Of a stretch of DNA of 64,000 nt, positions 19,194-28,735 are shown one piece after another; position 1 is the first letter of the stretch, and every line of letters begins with the position of its first letter. Source of the DNA: Parabacteroides sp. TM07-1AC (GTDB lineage Bacteria; Bacteroidota; Bacteroidia; Bacteroidales; Tannerellaceae); NCBI RefSeq assembly GCF_003480915.1, contig NZ_QUKD01000001.1, forward strand, positions 310,001 through 374,000. The letters are read 5' to 3'. The notes beneath the pieces are model-generated. The model did no database searches, was not told the origin of the DNA, and saw only the letters and a list, made by a program, of their open reading frames with translations. The position numbers and the translations under genes were made by a program.

Positions 19194-20048
19194 TTAGCGG
19201 GCGGTTGTAAGGGCCGCCCCTATTAAACGCTCTGCCAGCGCATACCCTTCATTATATAACGCTTCCAGCTTTTCCGGATTACTTTCCGTCCGGCCTACTT
19301 CCATTTTGTTTTCGGGACGGATCACGAATGCTTTCCCTTCTGCTTCCAGCCGGTCGATATAATCGAGTACTTCATTATACCGTTTATATCTCAATTTGAG
19401 TTGCTCCCGTATAGCCGGATACTGTTTATAGATGAATCCCGGCAGATAGAAATTCTTATCTTCTTTCCGGTATCCTTTGTTTCGCGTGAGAATAATTACA
19501 TTCTTTTTGAAACCGTCGTCAATAGCACGCTGGATAGGAATCGCATCACAAACACCGCCGTCCACCATCGGAATCCCGTCGACATGGGCAACCGGACAAA
19601 GGACAGGTAACGTACAGGAGGCACAACAAATATCCACCAACCTGTTTTTATCCTTCTTCTCTTCAAGATATTCCGCTTTTCCCGTCAGGCAGTTGCTTGT
19701 GACCATTACGAACCGGTCCTTTGACTTGAAGTAGGTATCATAATCGAGCGGGTAATATTTCTCCGGATAGATGTAGAACAGATATTTCATATCGATATAT
19801 CCCCTGCCGCGCAGAAAATGCCGCAGACCGATATAATTATATTCTTTCAATAAATCTATGTTACTGTATTTTGAGCGTCCTCGTTGCCGGGAAGCATATG
19901 AAATGCCATTGCTTGCTCCTGCCGATACCCCGATCGTATAGGGAAACCAGATATTGTGATCCATAAAGTAATCCAATACTCCAACCGTAAAAATGGCGCG
20001 CATCCCTCCGCCTTCTAAAACAAGTCCTGTCTGATTGTCTATTTCCAT
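19194..20048 (-). CDS. Patatin-family phospholipase (YjjU/RssA-like, cytoplasmic)
   Basis: 284 residues from ATG 20048 (MEIDNQTGLVLEGGG). The oxyanion motif EGGGMRAIFTVG, nucleophile motif IGVSAGASN and catalytic DGGVCDAIP are all present, so it should be an active serine acyl hydrolase. There is no signal peptide or membrane segment. A frame extension to 20099 is unlikely because a terminator-like hairpin (20066-20097) and a TATTTTTG box (20099-20106) lie there. The gene converges on thiC with a 3-bp gap. Confidence 0.88.
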   Translation of the reverse strand: MEIDNQTGLVLEGGGMRAIFTVGVLDYFMDHNIWFPYTIGVSAGASNGISYASRQRGRSKYSNIDLLKEYNYIGLRHFLRGRGYIDMKYLFYIYPEKYYPLDYDTYFKSKDRFVMVTSNCLTGKAEYLEEKKDKNRLVDICCASCTLPVLCPVAHVDGIPMVDGGVCDAIPIQRAIDDGFKKNVIILTRNKGYRKEDKNFYLPGFIYKQYPAIREQLKLRYKRYNEVLDYIDRLEAEGKAFVIRPENKMEVGRTESNPEKLEALYNEGYALAERLIGAALTTAR

Positions 20049-20065
20049 AATAAGTAAAATTAAAA

Positions 20066-20097
20066 GACCATTGCCTGGCTCACACCGGACAATGGCC
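20066..20097 (-). terminator. Terminator-like hairpin after ldhA, just upstream of the patatin gene
   Basis: On the minus strand GGCCATTGTCCGG pairs with CCAGGCAATGGTC around a short loop and is followed by TTTTAATTTT. It fits a rho-independent terminator for ldhA. It ends only about 20 bp before the patatin ATG, so it could also act as an attenuator in that gene's leader. Confidence 0.65.
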
Positions 20098-20135
20098 ACA
20101 AAAATATAATAAATCAGCGATAAAAAATAGTCTGT

Positions 20136-21134
20136 TTATAGAATAACTTCGTTCACTAGTGGACGATTTTGCCTGAAATCTTCGATATTCTGCAAAGTCG
20201 TTTCTGCAATATTATGCATTGCCTCCTTAGTAAAGAAAGCCTGATGTGAAGTTACGATCACGTTATTGAAAGATAATAACCGTGCCAGCACATCATCGTC
20301 GATGATCTTGTCGGATTTATCCTCATAGAAGTAATCACCTTCTTCCTCATATACGTCCAGTCCGGCTGCCGATATCTTCTTTTCCTTCAATCCCTCGATC
20401 AGGGCATTGGTATGGATCAACTGTCCGCGGCCGGTATTGATGATCATTACGCCGTCTTTCATTTTGTCGATCGAATCTTCGTTAATGATATAACGGGTTT
20501 GATCCGTCAACGGACAGTGAAGCGATATGATATCCGATTCACGATATAGTTCGTCCAAAGTTGTATAAGTAATGCCTTCTTCTTCCGCAAATTTGTGATC
20601 GGGATAAAGATCATAAGCAAGAATGCGCATGCCCAGCCCTTTCAATATCTTGATCAGTATCTTGGCAATCTTTCCGGTACCGATGATACCGACAGTCTTT
20701 CCATGCATATCAAATCCCATCAACCCGTTCAAAGAAAAATTGCCATCACGTGTACGCCAGTAAGCACGGTGTATTTTCCTATTCAACGACAGCATCAGCG
20801 CCAATGAATACTCGGCTACGGCATAAGGAGAATAAGCCGGAACACGGACAACCGGCAGTTTGCCTTTGGCTGCTGCAAGGTCTACGTTATTGAAACCGGC
20901 ACAGCGCAAAGCCAGCAGCTTAACGCCATTCTTTGCCATGGCATCGATAACAGTCGCATCAGCAGTATCGTTTACGAAGATGCAAACAGCATCGGCATCT
21001 TTCGTCAGGACAACATTATTAGGGTTTAGATGTCCTTTATAATACTTGATATCATAATTATATTTCTCGTTTACCTGATCAAAGGAAGCTATATCGTAAG
21101 GTTTAGCTCCAAAAAATGCAATCTTGTATGACAT
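20136..21134 (-). CDS. ldhA: D-lactate dehydrogenase (2-hydroxyacid dehydrogenase family)
   Basis: 332 residues, standard for LdhA. The NAD-binding motif is VGIIGTGKIAKILIKILKGLG (GxGxxx type), with catalytic Arg in LALRCAGFNNVDL, Glu in AAGLDVYEEEG and His in TSHQAFFTKEA. TGRGQLIHTNALIEGL is the family signature region. It reduces pyruvate to D-lactate with NADH, a fermentative sink. No clear Rex operator was seen upstream. Confidence 0.94.
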   Translation of the reverse strand: MSYKIAFFGAKPYDIASFDQVNEKYNYDIKYYKGHLNPNNVVLTKDADAVCIFVNDTADATVIDAMAKNGVKLLALRCAGFNNVDLAAAKGKLPVVRVPAYSPYAVAEYSLALMLSLNRKIHRAYWRTRDGNFSLNGLMGFDMHGKTVGIIGTGKIAKILIKILKGLGMRILAYDLYPDHKFAEEEGITYTTLDELYRESDIISLHCPLTDQTRYIINEDSIDKMKDGVMIINTGRGQLIHTNALIEGLKEKKISAAGLDVYEEEGDYFYEDKSDKIIDDDVLARLLSFNNVIVTSHQAFFTKEAMHNIAETTLQNIEDFRQNRPLVNEVIL

Positions 21135-21217
21135 ATTCTATTATTTGTTTCTAATAGAACAGAATAAAGATATGAAATGTTGAGAATACCAATAGATTAA
21201 TACAAATCCTGCAAGTG

Positions 21218-22396
21218 TTATCCAAAGTCTATAATAACTCTTGTTCCTTTATCTATTTCGGAATGTATATTCACTTTGGCTCCGTATGAATTTAAAATGC
21301 GTAGTGATAAACTAAGTCCGATGCCATGCCCGGCAAACTCACGTGTATTACTGGCACGATAGAACGGTTGATGGACACGCTTTAGCTCTTCAGTCGGGAT
21401 ACCTATGCCGGAATCTTGAATCTCAAGGACAGAACCTTTCAGACGCATTTCGACAGGCTTCTCTCCTGAGTATTTACAAGCATTGTTCAGGATATTACCG
21501 ATGGCGATCTTTAGCAGGTGAGGATTCGCTTCCAGACAATAGGCAAAGGTATCGGTTGTAAAACGGATACGGTTACCGACAAACTGCATCAGAAAATCAG
21601 CCAGCATAATGTTTTCAGTGGCATTCTTCAAGATCTCTTTATCGCCGTGCGACAGGAAGAGAAGATGCTTCATTAACTGGATGATACGTTTCGTCTCGGA
21701 GGCAATACGCTGTAATGCAGCCTGATATTCGGCAGGGGTTCGTTCTTTCAACAGACTTATTTCGCATTCACCTTGTATGGCAGTAAGCGGATTGTTCAGT
21801 TCATGAGAAGCATTGCTGATAAAAGCTTTCTCGCTTTGGTAAGCAGCATCGATACGATCGACCATACGGATCGCATACAGTTTCCCGACAAAGTAGATCA
21901 AGACGGCACTTATAATGATCAGGGCAAGCAATAACCAGCCGATACGTTGCTGGATATCCCCTCCGTACTGGTTGTTCGAGATAACAAGGACGATGAAATT
22001 TCCCTCATTGTCCGGATAATAAAGGGCAGCTCCTACTTTCTCCTTTTCATGGAAAGTGATCACATTACCATTATATAATTGTCCGATCTCTTTCTCCGTC
22101 ATATAACGGATCAATGTCGTATGCGTCTCCGAAATACTGTCCGCGTTCAGTAATATTTCGGTAGCAACAGGCAACGTCTCTTCATACCGTTTTTGTATGC
22201 GGGCGTAACTTTCCTCGTCCACTTCGTCCTTTTCCCAATGCTTCTCGGCAGTGGCATAGGCTTTTTCCGTCAGATAAGAATAATACAGACGGCTGATATA
22301 ACTAGTCGCAATAAAATAGAAGAGGATCGTGACGAAAGCAATGATGCCGACTGTCATTGCCGTATAAAAGAAAGCTATCTTGTTCCCTGTTTTCAT
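21218..22396 (-). CDS. Sensor histidine kinase of the metal-efflux operon
   Basis: 392 residues. Membrane segments at about residues 8-30 and 152-172 flank a periplasmic sensor of about 120 residues. The HisKA phospho-acceptor is His in FISNASHELNNPLTAIQGE. HATPase motifs are N-box KIAIGNILNNACKYSG, G1 DSGIGIPTEE and G2 GHGIGLSLSL. Its start overlaps the response-regulator stop by 4 bp. It resembles CusS/CzcS-type kinases. The last position in the efflux operon suggests it senses the exported metal; the periplasmic domain shows no obvious metal-binding cluster. Confidence 0.93.
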   Translation of the reverse strand: MKTGNKIAFFYTAMTVGIIAFVTILFYFIATSYISRLYYSYLTEKAYATAEKHWEKDEVDEESYARIQKRYEETLPVATEILLNADSISETHTTLIRYMTEKEIGQLYNGNVITFHEKEKVGAALYYPDNEGNFIVLVISNNQYGGDIQQRIGWLLLALIIISAVLIYFVGKLYAIRMVDRIDAAYQSEKAFISNASHELNNPLTAIQGECEISLLKERTPAEYQAALQRIASETKRIIQLMKHLLFLSHGDKEILKNATENIMLADFLMQFVGNRIRFTTDTFAYCLEANPHLLKIAIGNILNNACKYSGEKPVEMRLKGSVLEIQDSGIGIPTEELKRVHQPFYRASNTREFAGHGIGLSLSLRILNSYGAKVNIHSEIDKGTRVIIDFG

Positions 22397-23070
22397 GCTT
22401 CCATCATATAGCCGATACCCACCACGGTACGGATCAGTTTATGATCAAAATCCTTGTCTATCTTGGCGCGAAGGTAATTGACATAGACATCGACAACATT
22501 GGTATTCGTGTCGAAATCCTTGTCCCATACATGTTTCAGAAGCGTCAGGCGATTGAGGGCTGTACCCTGATTGAGTATAAAGTATTCCAGCAGGCGATAT
22601 TCCTTGACGGTCAGGTCGATGACAGCATCTCCCCGGAATGCCCGGTGGCTGGTCGGATCGAGAGTCAGATCACCACATCGCAAAGAGCCCGACGTTACCT
22701 CTGTTCCCGACCGTCGTAAAAGAGCCTTTATGCGGGCTTCCAATTCCTGGAAACTGAAAGGTTTAACCAGGTAATCGTCGGCACCGGCATCGAGACCGTT
22801 CACTATATCCTCCGTCGTTCCCAAAGCGGTCAGCATAATTACCGGCGACTGGAAACCATAGAGTTGGCGGTACTGACGGCATAGCTGTAAGCCATTCATC
22901 TTAGGCATGATAATATCCAGGATCAGCAGTTGGAAGTTTTCTTTCTGCAATAACTCCCAACCTGCCATACCGTCATAAGAAACACATACTTCATGACCGA
23001 ATTCCTGCAATCCCCTCTCAATGAAAGAGGCTATATTTACTTCATCTTCTACTAATAATATTTTTGCCAT
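22393..23070 (-). CDS. OmpR/PhoB-family response regulator
   Basis: 225 residues. The receiver domain (1-118) has acidic residues in LLVEDEVN, the phospho-acceptor Asp in LLILDIIMPKMNG, Thr in IMLTALG and Lys in YLVKPFS. The C-terminal winged helix (about 130-225) includes DLTVKEYRLLEYF and RTVVGIGYMM. It pairs with the downstream kinase. It has its own -7 box at 23096-23103 in addition to readthrough from the pump genes. The likely binding site is the repeat cluster upstream of the TolC-family gene. Confidence 0.95.
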   Translation of the reverse strand: MAKILLVEDEVNIASFIERGLQEFGHEVCVSYDGMAGWELLQKENFQLLILDIIMPKMNGLQLCRQYRQLYGFQSPVIMLTALGTTEDIVNGLDAGADDYLVKPFSFQELEARIKALLRRSGTEVTSGSLRCGDLTLDPTSHRAFRGDAVIDLTVKEYRLLEYFILNQGTALNRLTLLKHVWDKDFDTNTNVVDVYVNYLRAKIDKDFDHKLIRTVVGIGYMMEA

Positions 23071-23095
23071 CTGATTGCTTGTTTACATGGAAACA

Positions 23096-23103
23096 CAAAT
23101 ATA
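23096..23103 (-). promoter_or_regulatory. Internal -7 promoter box for the two-component genes
   Basis: The minus strand reads TATATTTG, matching TAnnTTTG, in the 41-bp gap between the RND gene and the response regulator, 25 bp before ATG 23070. It would allow regulator expression without the pump. Confidence 0.5.
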
Positions 23104-23111
23104 CGACAAAT

Positions 23112-26100
23112 TTACAACCTCCGTTGTATCAGTTTTCCATCTTTGTCATAAAGCATCCGGCGATAGAATGCTTCGACCATCAGCGGGAAAACGAAGAGAG
23201 TGAAGAAAGTGGCTCCTATCAGACCGCCGATGATAACGATGGCTAACGGACGCTGGCTTTCCGAACCTATACCATGGCTGAGTGCTGCCGGCATCAGACC
23301 GATAGCAGCCATCGATGCAGTCATAAGCACCGACCGTACACGCGATTTCACACTCAACTTGACAGCATCCGACAAAGGCTCCCGTGCTTTCAGATTCCCT
23401 TTAATATCCGATATCATAATAACTCCATTCTGGATACAGATCCCGAAAAGGGCAATGAAACCGATACCCGCCGAGATCGAGAAGTTAAAACGGGTGATCA
23501 GAAGTGCCAGAATACCCCCTACTGCAGCATAAGGAACATTCAATAGCACCAAACCGGCATCCCGCGCATTCCCGAACAGCACGAACAGGATAACGAATAT
23601 GATAGCAATGCTGACAGGCACAACCTGTGCCAATCGCTTCGTTGCACGCTGCTGGTTTTCAAAATCGCCTGTCCATTTCAACGTATAACCCTCCGGCAGC
23701 TTCACTTGTTTGCTTACTTTCTCCTGGGCTTCAGCCACTGCCGTACCCATATCCCGTCCGCGGACAGAAAATTTCACGGCACAGAAACGGGCATGATTAT
23801 CACGATAAATGATGAGTGGTCCGGTTATTGTAGTAATGTCGGCCAGCTCCTTGATGGGAACCATCGTCCCGTCTCGGGCCGGAACCAGTATCTTCCCAAT
23901 CTCATCTTCACTCCGGCGGAAATCCGATTCATAGCGGACCATAATGTTGAATTTCCGTTCATCTTCGTATAGCAGAGAAGCACTCTTACCTCCTATCGCC
24001 ATTTCAATGATCGACTGTACATCTTCCTTTGCTACACCGTAACGAGCCAGACGCGATTCATCGAGCTCGATCCGCAGTTCCGGCTGACCGATATTACGGA
24101 TCACGCCCAGGTCTTCAATTCCATCGACGGTCTCCAACACCTTGTATACCTCCACGGCTTTTTTCTCGGACTCATATAAATCCTTCCCGAAAACCTTTAC
24201 GGCAATAGATCCCTTAACCCCACTGGCAGCTTCCTCCACATTGTCTGTGATCGGCTGTGAGAAGTTGAAATCGACTCCCGGATAGATAGCCAGGTTTTCT
24301 TCCATCTTTTCAATCAAACCGGCTTTGGTCAGCTTACTTTCCCATTTCTTCTCAGGATAGATATCCACGTGAAATTCAATGTTATAGAAACCGGTAGCAT
24401 CCGTTCCGTCATTCGGGCGGCCTGTCTGCGAAAGTACCTGACGCACTTCCGGATAAGATGCCAGTTCACGGCGCATTTGGTTGGCGAGCTTGACAGATTC
24501 ATCCAGGGAAATACTCTGCGGCAAGGTCGCACGGATATAAATGGAACCTTCATTCAACTGAGGAAGAAATTCCGTACCCAGCAACGTGAAACACCACAAA
24601 CCGGCAGCAGCTGCCAAAGTAGCCAGACCGATCGTTGTTTTCTTGTGGGCATGGCAACGGTCAAATATAGAAACGGAAGTCCGGTTCACCCATGCCAGGA
24701 AAGGATTATGCTTTTCACGCACATTCTTCTTCAGCAGCATGGACGAAAGTACCGGTACCAATGTCAATGTAAATATCAGGGCACCCAACAAAGCAAATCC
24801 CAGGGTATAAGCCAACGGGCTGAACATCTTCCCTTCCACTTTTTGGAATGCGAAGATCGGAACCAGTGCAGTGATAATGATCAGTTTGGAAAAGAATACC
24901 GCCTTGGCACGGTCTTTTGCCGTATGACGGATCAGTCCCATCTTACTCATCACATTGAAAGCAGGCATCCCTACTTCCCGCGCCTTCTTGTCGAGAGCGA
25001 CAAAAAGACCTTCCACCATCACCACGGCGCCGTCGATAATGATACCGAAGTCGATTGCTCCCATCGAAAGCAGGTTGGCACTCATCCCCATTGCCCGGAG
25101 ACAGATAAAGGCAAAGAGCAGCGCCAACGGGATAATAATGGATACAATCACCGTTGTACGCCAGTCTGCCATAAAAATCAACACAATGAAAGTTACCAGC
25201 AAAATACCTTCTATCAGGTTATGCGTCACCGTATTCACAGCCAGGTCGACCAGATCCTCCCGGTCGTAGAATGAAACGATCCGGACATCTTCAGGCAATG
25301 CGTTCTCCTGTATGTCCGCTATCTTATCTTTCAGGGCTGCTATTACTTCGCCCGGATTTTCTCCTTTCCGCATAACGACAATACCTTGTACGACATCATC
25401 TTCATCCATCCTGCCCACCTGCCCCAGGCGAGGGAGGCTCGATTCATGTACACTTGCCAAATGTTTTACCAGGATCGGCGTTCCATTGATGTTCTTGACT
25501 ACGATATTCTCGATCTCTTTCGTATCGTTGATCAGTCCGATACCGCGTACCACATAAGCCTGCGAACTTTTAGTGATCACATCGCCGCCCACATTAATAT
25601 TACTCTTGGCTATGGCATCAAAAAGCTCAAGCGACGTCACATTATAATTAATGAGCTGGTTCGGATTGACACTCACTTCAAAAGTTTTTACTTCACCACC
25701 GAAACTCACGATATCCGCCACTCCCGGAACGGCACGCAGTTTACGTTCGATCACCCAGTCCTGGAAGGTCTTCAGCTCCCGGACGGAACGTTGGTCGCTT
25801 CGTAGCGTATAACGGAAAATCTCTCCCGTCGGTCCGTACTGAGGCTGAACCTCCGGTGTAACACCCTCGGGTAAGTCTGCATCATTCAATAGGTTATAGA
25901 CTTGCTGACGAGCATAGAAATCGTCAGCATCATCATCAAACATCACATTGATCACCGAAAGCCCGAACAGGGTCGTACTGCGGATATCCGTCTTCTTCTG
26001 TACCGGATTCATGGCTATCTCGATGGGGATAGTGATGAACTTCTCTATCTCTTCCGCACTACGTCCCGGCCATTGGGTTATGATCGTTACCTTCGTGTTG

Positions 26101-26237
26101 GTAACATCGGGGAAGGCATCGACAGGGGTATGAACAAAGCTGACGGCACCGGCGATAATGGCTATGACGGTGCAGAAGAAGATAAAGAATTTGTTTTTCA
26201 GCGAGAAGGCTATTATATTGTCTATGAACTTATGCAT
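23112..26237 (-). CDS. Heavy-metal efflux RND permease (CzcA-type)
   Basis: 1041 residues, full length for HME-RND pumps. There are twelve predicted membrane segments in the usual 1+5+1+5 pattern. The segment-4 motif reads DFGIIIDGAVVMVE, which keeps the Asp-Asp-Glu set of divalent-cation (Zn/Co/Cd/Ni) CzcA-type pumps rather than the CusA-type monovalent motif. TPVDAFPDVTN and VAQVVPVS-type blocks also fit. It forms a tripartite pump with the adaptor and TolC-family genes located just upstream in the same operon (6-bp gap to the adaptor). Confidence 0.94.
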   Translation of the reverse strand: MHKFIDNIIAFSLKNKFFIFFCTVIAIIAGAVSFVHTPVDAFPDVTNTKVTIITQWPGRSAEEIEKFITIPIEIAMNPVQKKTDIRSTTLFGLSVINVMFDDDADDFYARQQVYNLLNDADLPEGVTPEVQPQYGPTGEIFRYTLRSDQRSVRELKTFQDWVIERKLRAVPGVADIVSFGGEVKTFEVSVNPNQLINYNVTSLELFDAIAKSNINVGGDVITKSSQAYVVRGIGLINDTKEIENIVVKNINGTPILVKHLASVHESSLPRLGQVGRMDEDDVVQGIVVMRKGENPGEVIAALKDKIADIQENALPEDVRIVSFYDREDLVDLAVNTVTHNLIEGILLVTFIVLIFMADWRTTVIVSIIIPLALLFAFICLRAMGMSANLLSMGAIDFGIIIDGAVVMVEGLFVALDKKAREVGMPAFNVMSKMGLIRHTAKDRAKAVFFSKLIIITALVPIFAFQKVEGKMFSPLAYTLGFALLGALIFTLTLVPVLSSMLLKKNVREKHNPFLAWVNRTSVSIFDRCHAHKKTTIGLATLAAAAGLWCFTLLGTEFLPQLNEGSIYIRATLPQSISLDESVKLANQMRRELASYPEVRQVLSQTGRPNDGTDATGFYNIEFHVDIYPEKKWESKLTKAGLIEKMEENLAIYPGVDFNFSQPITDNVEEAASGVKGSIAVKVFGKDLYESEKKAVEVYKVLETVDGIEDLGVIRNIGQPELRIELDESRLARYGVAKEDVQSIIEMAIGGKSASLLYEDERKFNIMVRYESDFRRSEDEIGKILVPARDGTMVPIKELADITTITGPLIIYRDNHARFCAVKFSVRGRDMGTAVAEAQEKVSKQVKLPEGYTLKWTGDFENQQRATKRLAQVVPVSIAIIFVILFVLFGNARDAGLVLLNVPYAAVGGILALLITRFNFSISAGIGFIALFGICIQNGVIMISDIKGNLKAREPLSDAVKLSVKSRVRSVLMTASMAAIGLMPAALSHGIGSESQRPLAIVIIGGLIGATFFTLFVFPLMVEAFYRRMLYDKDGKLIQRRL

Positions 26238-26243
26238 ATCCGT

Positions 26244-27353
26244 TTACTTTAATGCGTTATAGACCAAAAGTGCATTCCGGTTGACGATACGGTCACCGGC
26301 TTTCACACCGGATTCGAGGAAACAATCTTTTTCGGTCTGTTTGAATATGGTAACTTCGTTGGTTTGCAGGATATTGTCGCTGCCTACGCTTACGATATAA
26401 TGCTTGCCGTTCTCGAATATGACGGCACGGGCATTTACGCGGGGCATTTCTTTCCCTTCCACTTTGCTTTGTACGTACACGTTGGTAAACATGCCCGGTT
26501 TCAGCATATAGTCTTCGTTTTTCAGTTTTACCCGTATGCTCATGGTTTTACTTTCGCTATCCAGCATGTTATATACCTTGTCTACCGTCCCTGTAAACTC
26601 TTTATCCCTGTAGGCGAGTGTTGTTATACGGACCGGAGCGCCTTCGTAAACCTTGCTGATATCGCTTTCGTAAACATCCGCCATCACCCAAACGTCAGCC
26701 AGGCCGGAGATGGTAAACATCTCTTCTGTCTGGTCGGAACGTATCTGCATATTCCGGCTGACATTCTTTTCGATCACGAAACCGGATACCGGTGATTTTA
26801 TTTCGTAAGTGGAATGACCGGTCATATGATAAATGGAATAGACTTCACCGATACGTTTCAGTTCTGCCCGGGCATTCGCAACCTCCTGTTCTGCCTGTAG
26901 TTTGTCCCGTTCGGAAGCCATTCCGCTCCGAAACATATCCTCTGTCGCTTCCAGGTTCCGGCTTGCCAAGGCGAACTGTTGTTCCGCCTCTTTCCGTTGC
27001 TTTTCATAATCGGCCACTTCGCTGCTGTGTATGACGGCAAGTATATCTCCCTTTTTCACATAATCTCCTGTTTCGACATTCACCTCCGTGATGTTTCCGC
27101 CGAAAATAGGATACACATGTGCCAGCTGTTCGGGATTGAAACTGACGCGTCCGTTCAGCAACAACTCATCGCTCAAAGGGAGATTCTGAACAGTCTCAAC
27201 CGAAACAACTTTCAGCAAACTGTCGGTCAGCATGAGAGGGGCCGGACCGTCTTCCGCTCCGGTTGTCTTTTTACCACAGGCCGCCAACAAAGGAAGCAGG
27301 AGCATTAATACGATACAATTCTTATTCATCTTATTTCTCATTTTCTTATTCAT
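26244..27353 (-). CDS. RND efflux periplasmic adaptor (CzcB/CusB-like lipoprotein)
   Basis: Up to 369 residues. A lipoprotein signal peptide ends with LLPLLAACGKK (lipobox Cys). Three ATG codons (27353, 27341, 27329) are possible starts; 27329 (MNKNCIVLMLLLP) gives the most compact signal peptide. Membrane-fusion features are a biotinyl-lipoyl-like domain (VETGDYVKKGDILAVIHS), a coiled-coil hairpin (about 115-165) and beta-barrel segments (ITTLAYRDKEFTGTVDKV). It links the permease to the TolC-type channel. There is no His- or Met-rich metal-binding N-terminus. Confidence 0.93.
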   Translation of the reverse strand: MNKKMRNKMNKNCIVLMLLLPLLAACGKKTTGAEDGPAPLMLTDSLLKVVSVETVQNLPLSDELLLNGRVSFNPEQLAHVYPIFGGNITEVNVETGDYVKKGDILAVIHSSEVADYEKQRKEAEQQFALASRNLEATEDMFRSGMASERDKLQAEQEVANARAELKRIGEVYSIYHMTGHSTYEIKSPVSGFVIEKNVSRNMQIRSDQTEEMFTISGLADVWVMADVYESDISKVYEGAPVRITTLAYRDKEFTGTVDKVYNMLDSESKTMSIRVKLKNEDYMLKPGMFTNVYVQSKVEGKEMPRVNARAVIFENGKHYIVSVGSDNILQTNEVTIFKQTEKDCFLESGVKAGDRIVNRNALLVYNALK

Positions 27354-27362
27354 TGTTATTCG

Positions 27363-28631
27363 TTAATAGCTGAAAACATCACTGCCTGTCACCGTATTGA
27401 TCTCTTCCATAGCCAGGAAGACATCTTTTCGTGTCTGATAGAGTTGCAGGCAAGTCTCCTTATACGCCTGGTAATAATCGATGAATTCCAGCAGACTGAT
27501 ATTACGTTTCCGGAAGTTCGTATTTACCCCGTCGATAATGGTTTCAAAGTCCCGTTCCAGCTCATAATTGGAGGAGCTATAGAGTTTTACGGCCTTTTCC
27601 AGCCGGGCATAGCTGGTAAAGAGTTCCTTTTCCGCCTGCTTGCGTGCCAACTCTTCCCGGTTGGTATTCTGCAGGACGGAGAGACGGGCAGATTTGATGT
27701 TTCCCTGGTTACGGTTAAAGACTGGGATCGAGATGCTTAAACCGATTGCAAAATAGTTATCGCAAAAGTTACCGGCACGATCGTAAGAACCTTTCAGACT
27801 GACTTCCGGAAATGCGAGCGACTTTTGCAGGCTTACATTGGCACGGGAAGCCTGTATATTGGTTCGTGCTATCTTCAGATCCGGACGTTCGGCTAGCCGG
27901 TTGTTCAATTCGACAAAAGGGACCGACGCTATATCGACCTGTTTCAGTACGGATTCGTCGAAGACAGGCTCAAAGATGTCGGAAGCATTCAGTCCCAGTA
28001 ATAGCTTCATATCACCTTGCAACGAAATGAGCTGATTGGAAGTGTCGTTCCTTTCCTGCTGAAGGGATAAAAGAAGTGCCTGTATCCTGGACTTTTCCAA
28101 TAATGAAACGTTTCCCTTATCACTCTGCACTTTCATGACTTCCAGCAATTGTGACAGGTATTCAATCTCCTTGTCATAGACAGAAAGTGACTTTTGTGTG
28201 TAATAAAGTTCAATGAATTTACTGTTCAGCTCGCTTCTCAATGTACGGAGTACTTCTTCGAACTGGTGGACAGCCATCTCCTTATTGAGTTTTTCTACCC
28301 GAACCCGCTTATTACGCTGTCCGGCAATATAGATCAGCTGTTCGATCTCGACAACAGCTTCTCCCTCTTTTCCCATATCGAAATACTTTCCGTTGAGCCG
28401 GTTGTAGACGTTCTGTTCAAGAGATATGACGGGATTCTCAAACAACTTTGCCTGGATAACCTCGGCTTCCGCCATATCAATGTTATAACGTTCGGCTATC
28501 AACTCCAGGTTGTTGGTAGAAAAGCGTTCTCCCGCCTCCTGCAGAGTTAGTTTTATAGATTGGTTTTCGACCTTAGCGCTGCCGTTAAATGCTTGTAAGA
28601 TAAGTAATAAAAGAATGAATCGTTTACCCAT
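27363..28631 (-). CDS. TolC-family outer membrane efflux channel (CzcC-like)
   Basis: 422 residues with a signal peptide (MGKRFILLLLILQAFNGSAK). Two OEP repeats of long amphipathic helices are visible (about 45-200 and 240-410), with LTLQEAGERFSTNNLELIAE opening the first and ARTNIQASRANVSLQKSLAFP in the second. It is the first gene of the five-gene efflux operon, 9 bp before the adaptor stop/start junction. It exports metal across the outer membrane with the two following gene products. Confidence 0.93.
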   Translation of the reverse strand: MGKRFILLLLILQAFNGSAKVENQSIKLTLQEAGERFSTNNLELIAERYNIDMAEAEVIQAKLFENPVISLEQNVYNRLNGKYFDMGKEGEAVVEIEQLIYIAGQRNKRVRVEKLNKEMAVHQFEEVLRTLRSELNSKFIELYYTQKSLSVYDKEIEYLSQLLEVMKVQSDKGNVSLLEKSRIQALLLSLQQERNDTSNQLISLQGDMKLLLGLNASDIFEPVFDESVLKQVDIASVPFVELNNRLAERPDLKIARTNIQASRANVSLQKSLAFPEVSLKGSYDRAGNFCDNYFAIGLSISIPVFNRNQGNIKSARLSVLQNTNREELARKQAEKELFTSYARLEKAVKLYSSSNYELERDFETIIDGVNTNFRKRNISLLEFIDYYQAYKETCLQLYQTRKDVFLAMEEINTVTGSDVFSY

Positions 28632-28651
28632 TTGCCTTTGTTTTTTGGAAG

Positions 28652-28659
28652 CAAAGGTA
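28652..28659 (-). promoter_or_regulatory. -7 promoter box for the metal-efflux operon
   Basis: The minus strand reads TACCTTTG, matching TAnnTTTG, about 21 bp before ATG 28631. No good -33 TTTG is present, as expected for an activator-dependent promoter. Confidence 0.55.
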
Positions 28660-28691
28660 TAAGCCGGGCGTATTTTGACCTTATTAAAGCG

Positions 28692-28730
28692 ATTAGAATA
28701 CTCTTAATTGAAATTAGAAATTGATTAGAA
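28692..28730 (-). promoter_or_regulatory. Candidate response-regulator operator (direct repeats)
   Basis: Three copies of TTCTAAT on the minus strand (plus-strand ATTAGAA at 28692-28698, 28713-28719 and 28724-28730) are spaced 21 and 11 bp apart, i.e. on the same helical face. They lie about 35-80 bp upstream of the expected transcript start of the efflux operon, where OmpR-family regulators bind direct repeats. Confidence 0.5.
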
Positions 28731-28735
28731 GGCTT

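Noticed and set aside
19199..19219. GC-rich hairpin (GGGCGG/GCCGCCC) considered as a thiC terminator
   Set aside because: It lies inside the C-terminal codons of the patatin gene and has no T tract on either side.
24369..25274. A 301-codon plus-strand frame opposite the RND permease
   Set aside because: It is entirely antisense to conserved CzcA sequence, with composition rich in His, Arg, Gln and Ser as in typical shadow frames.
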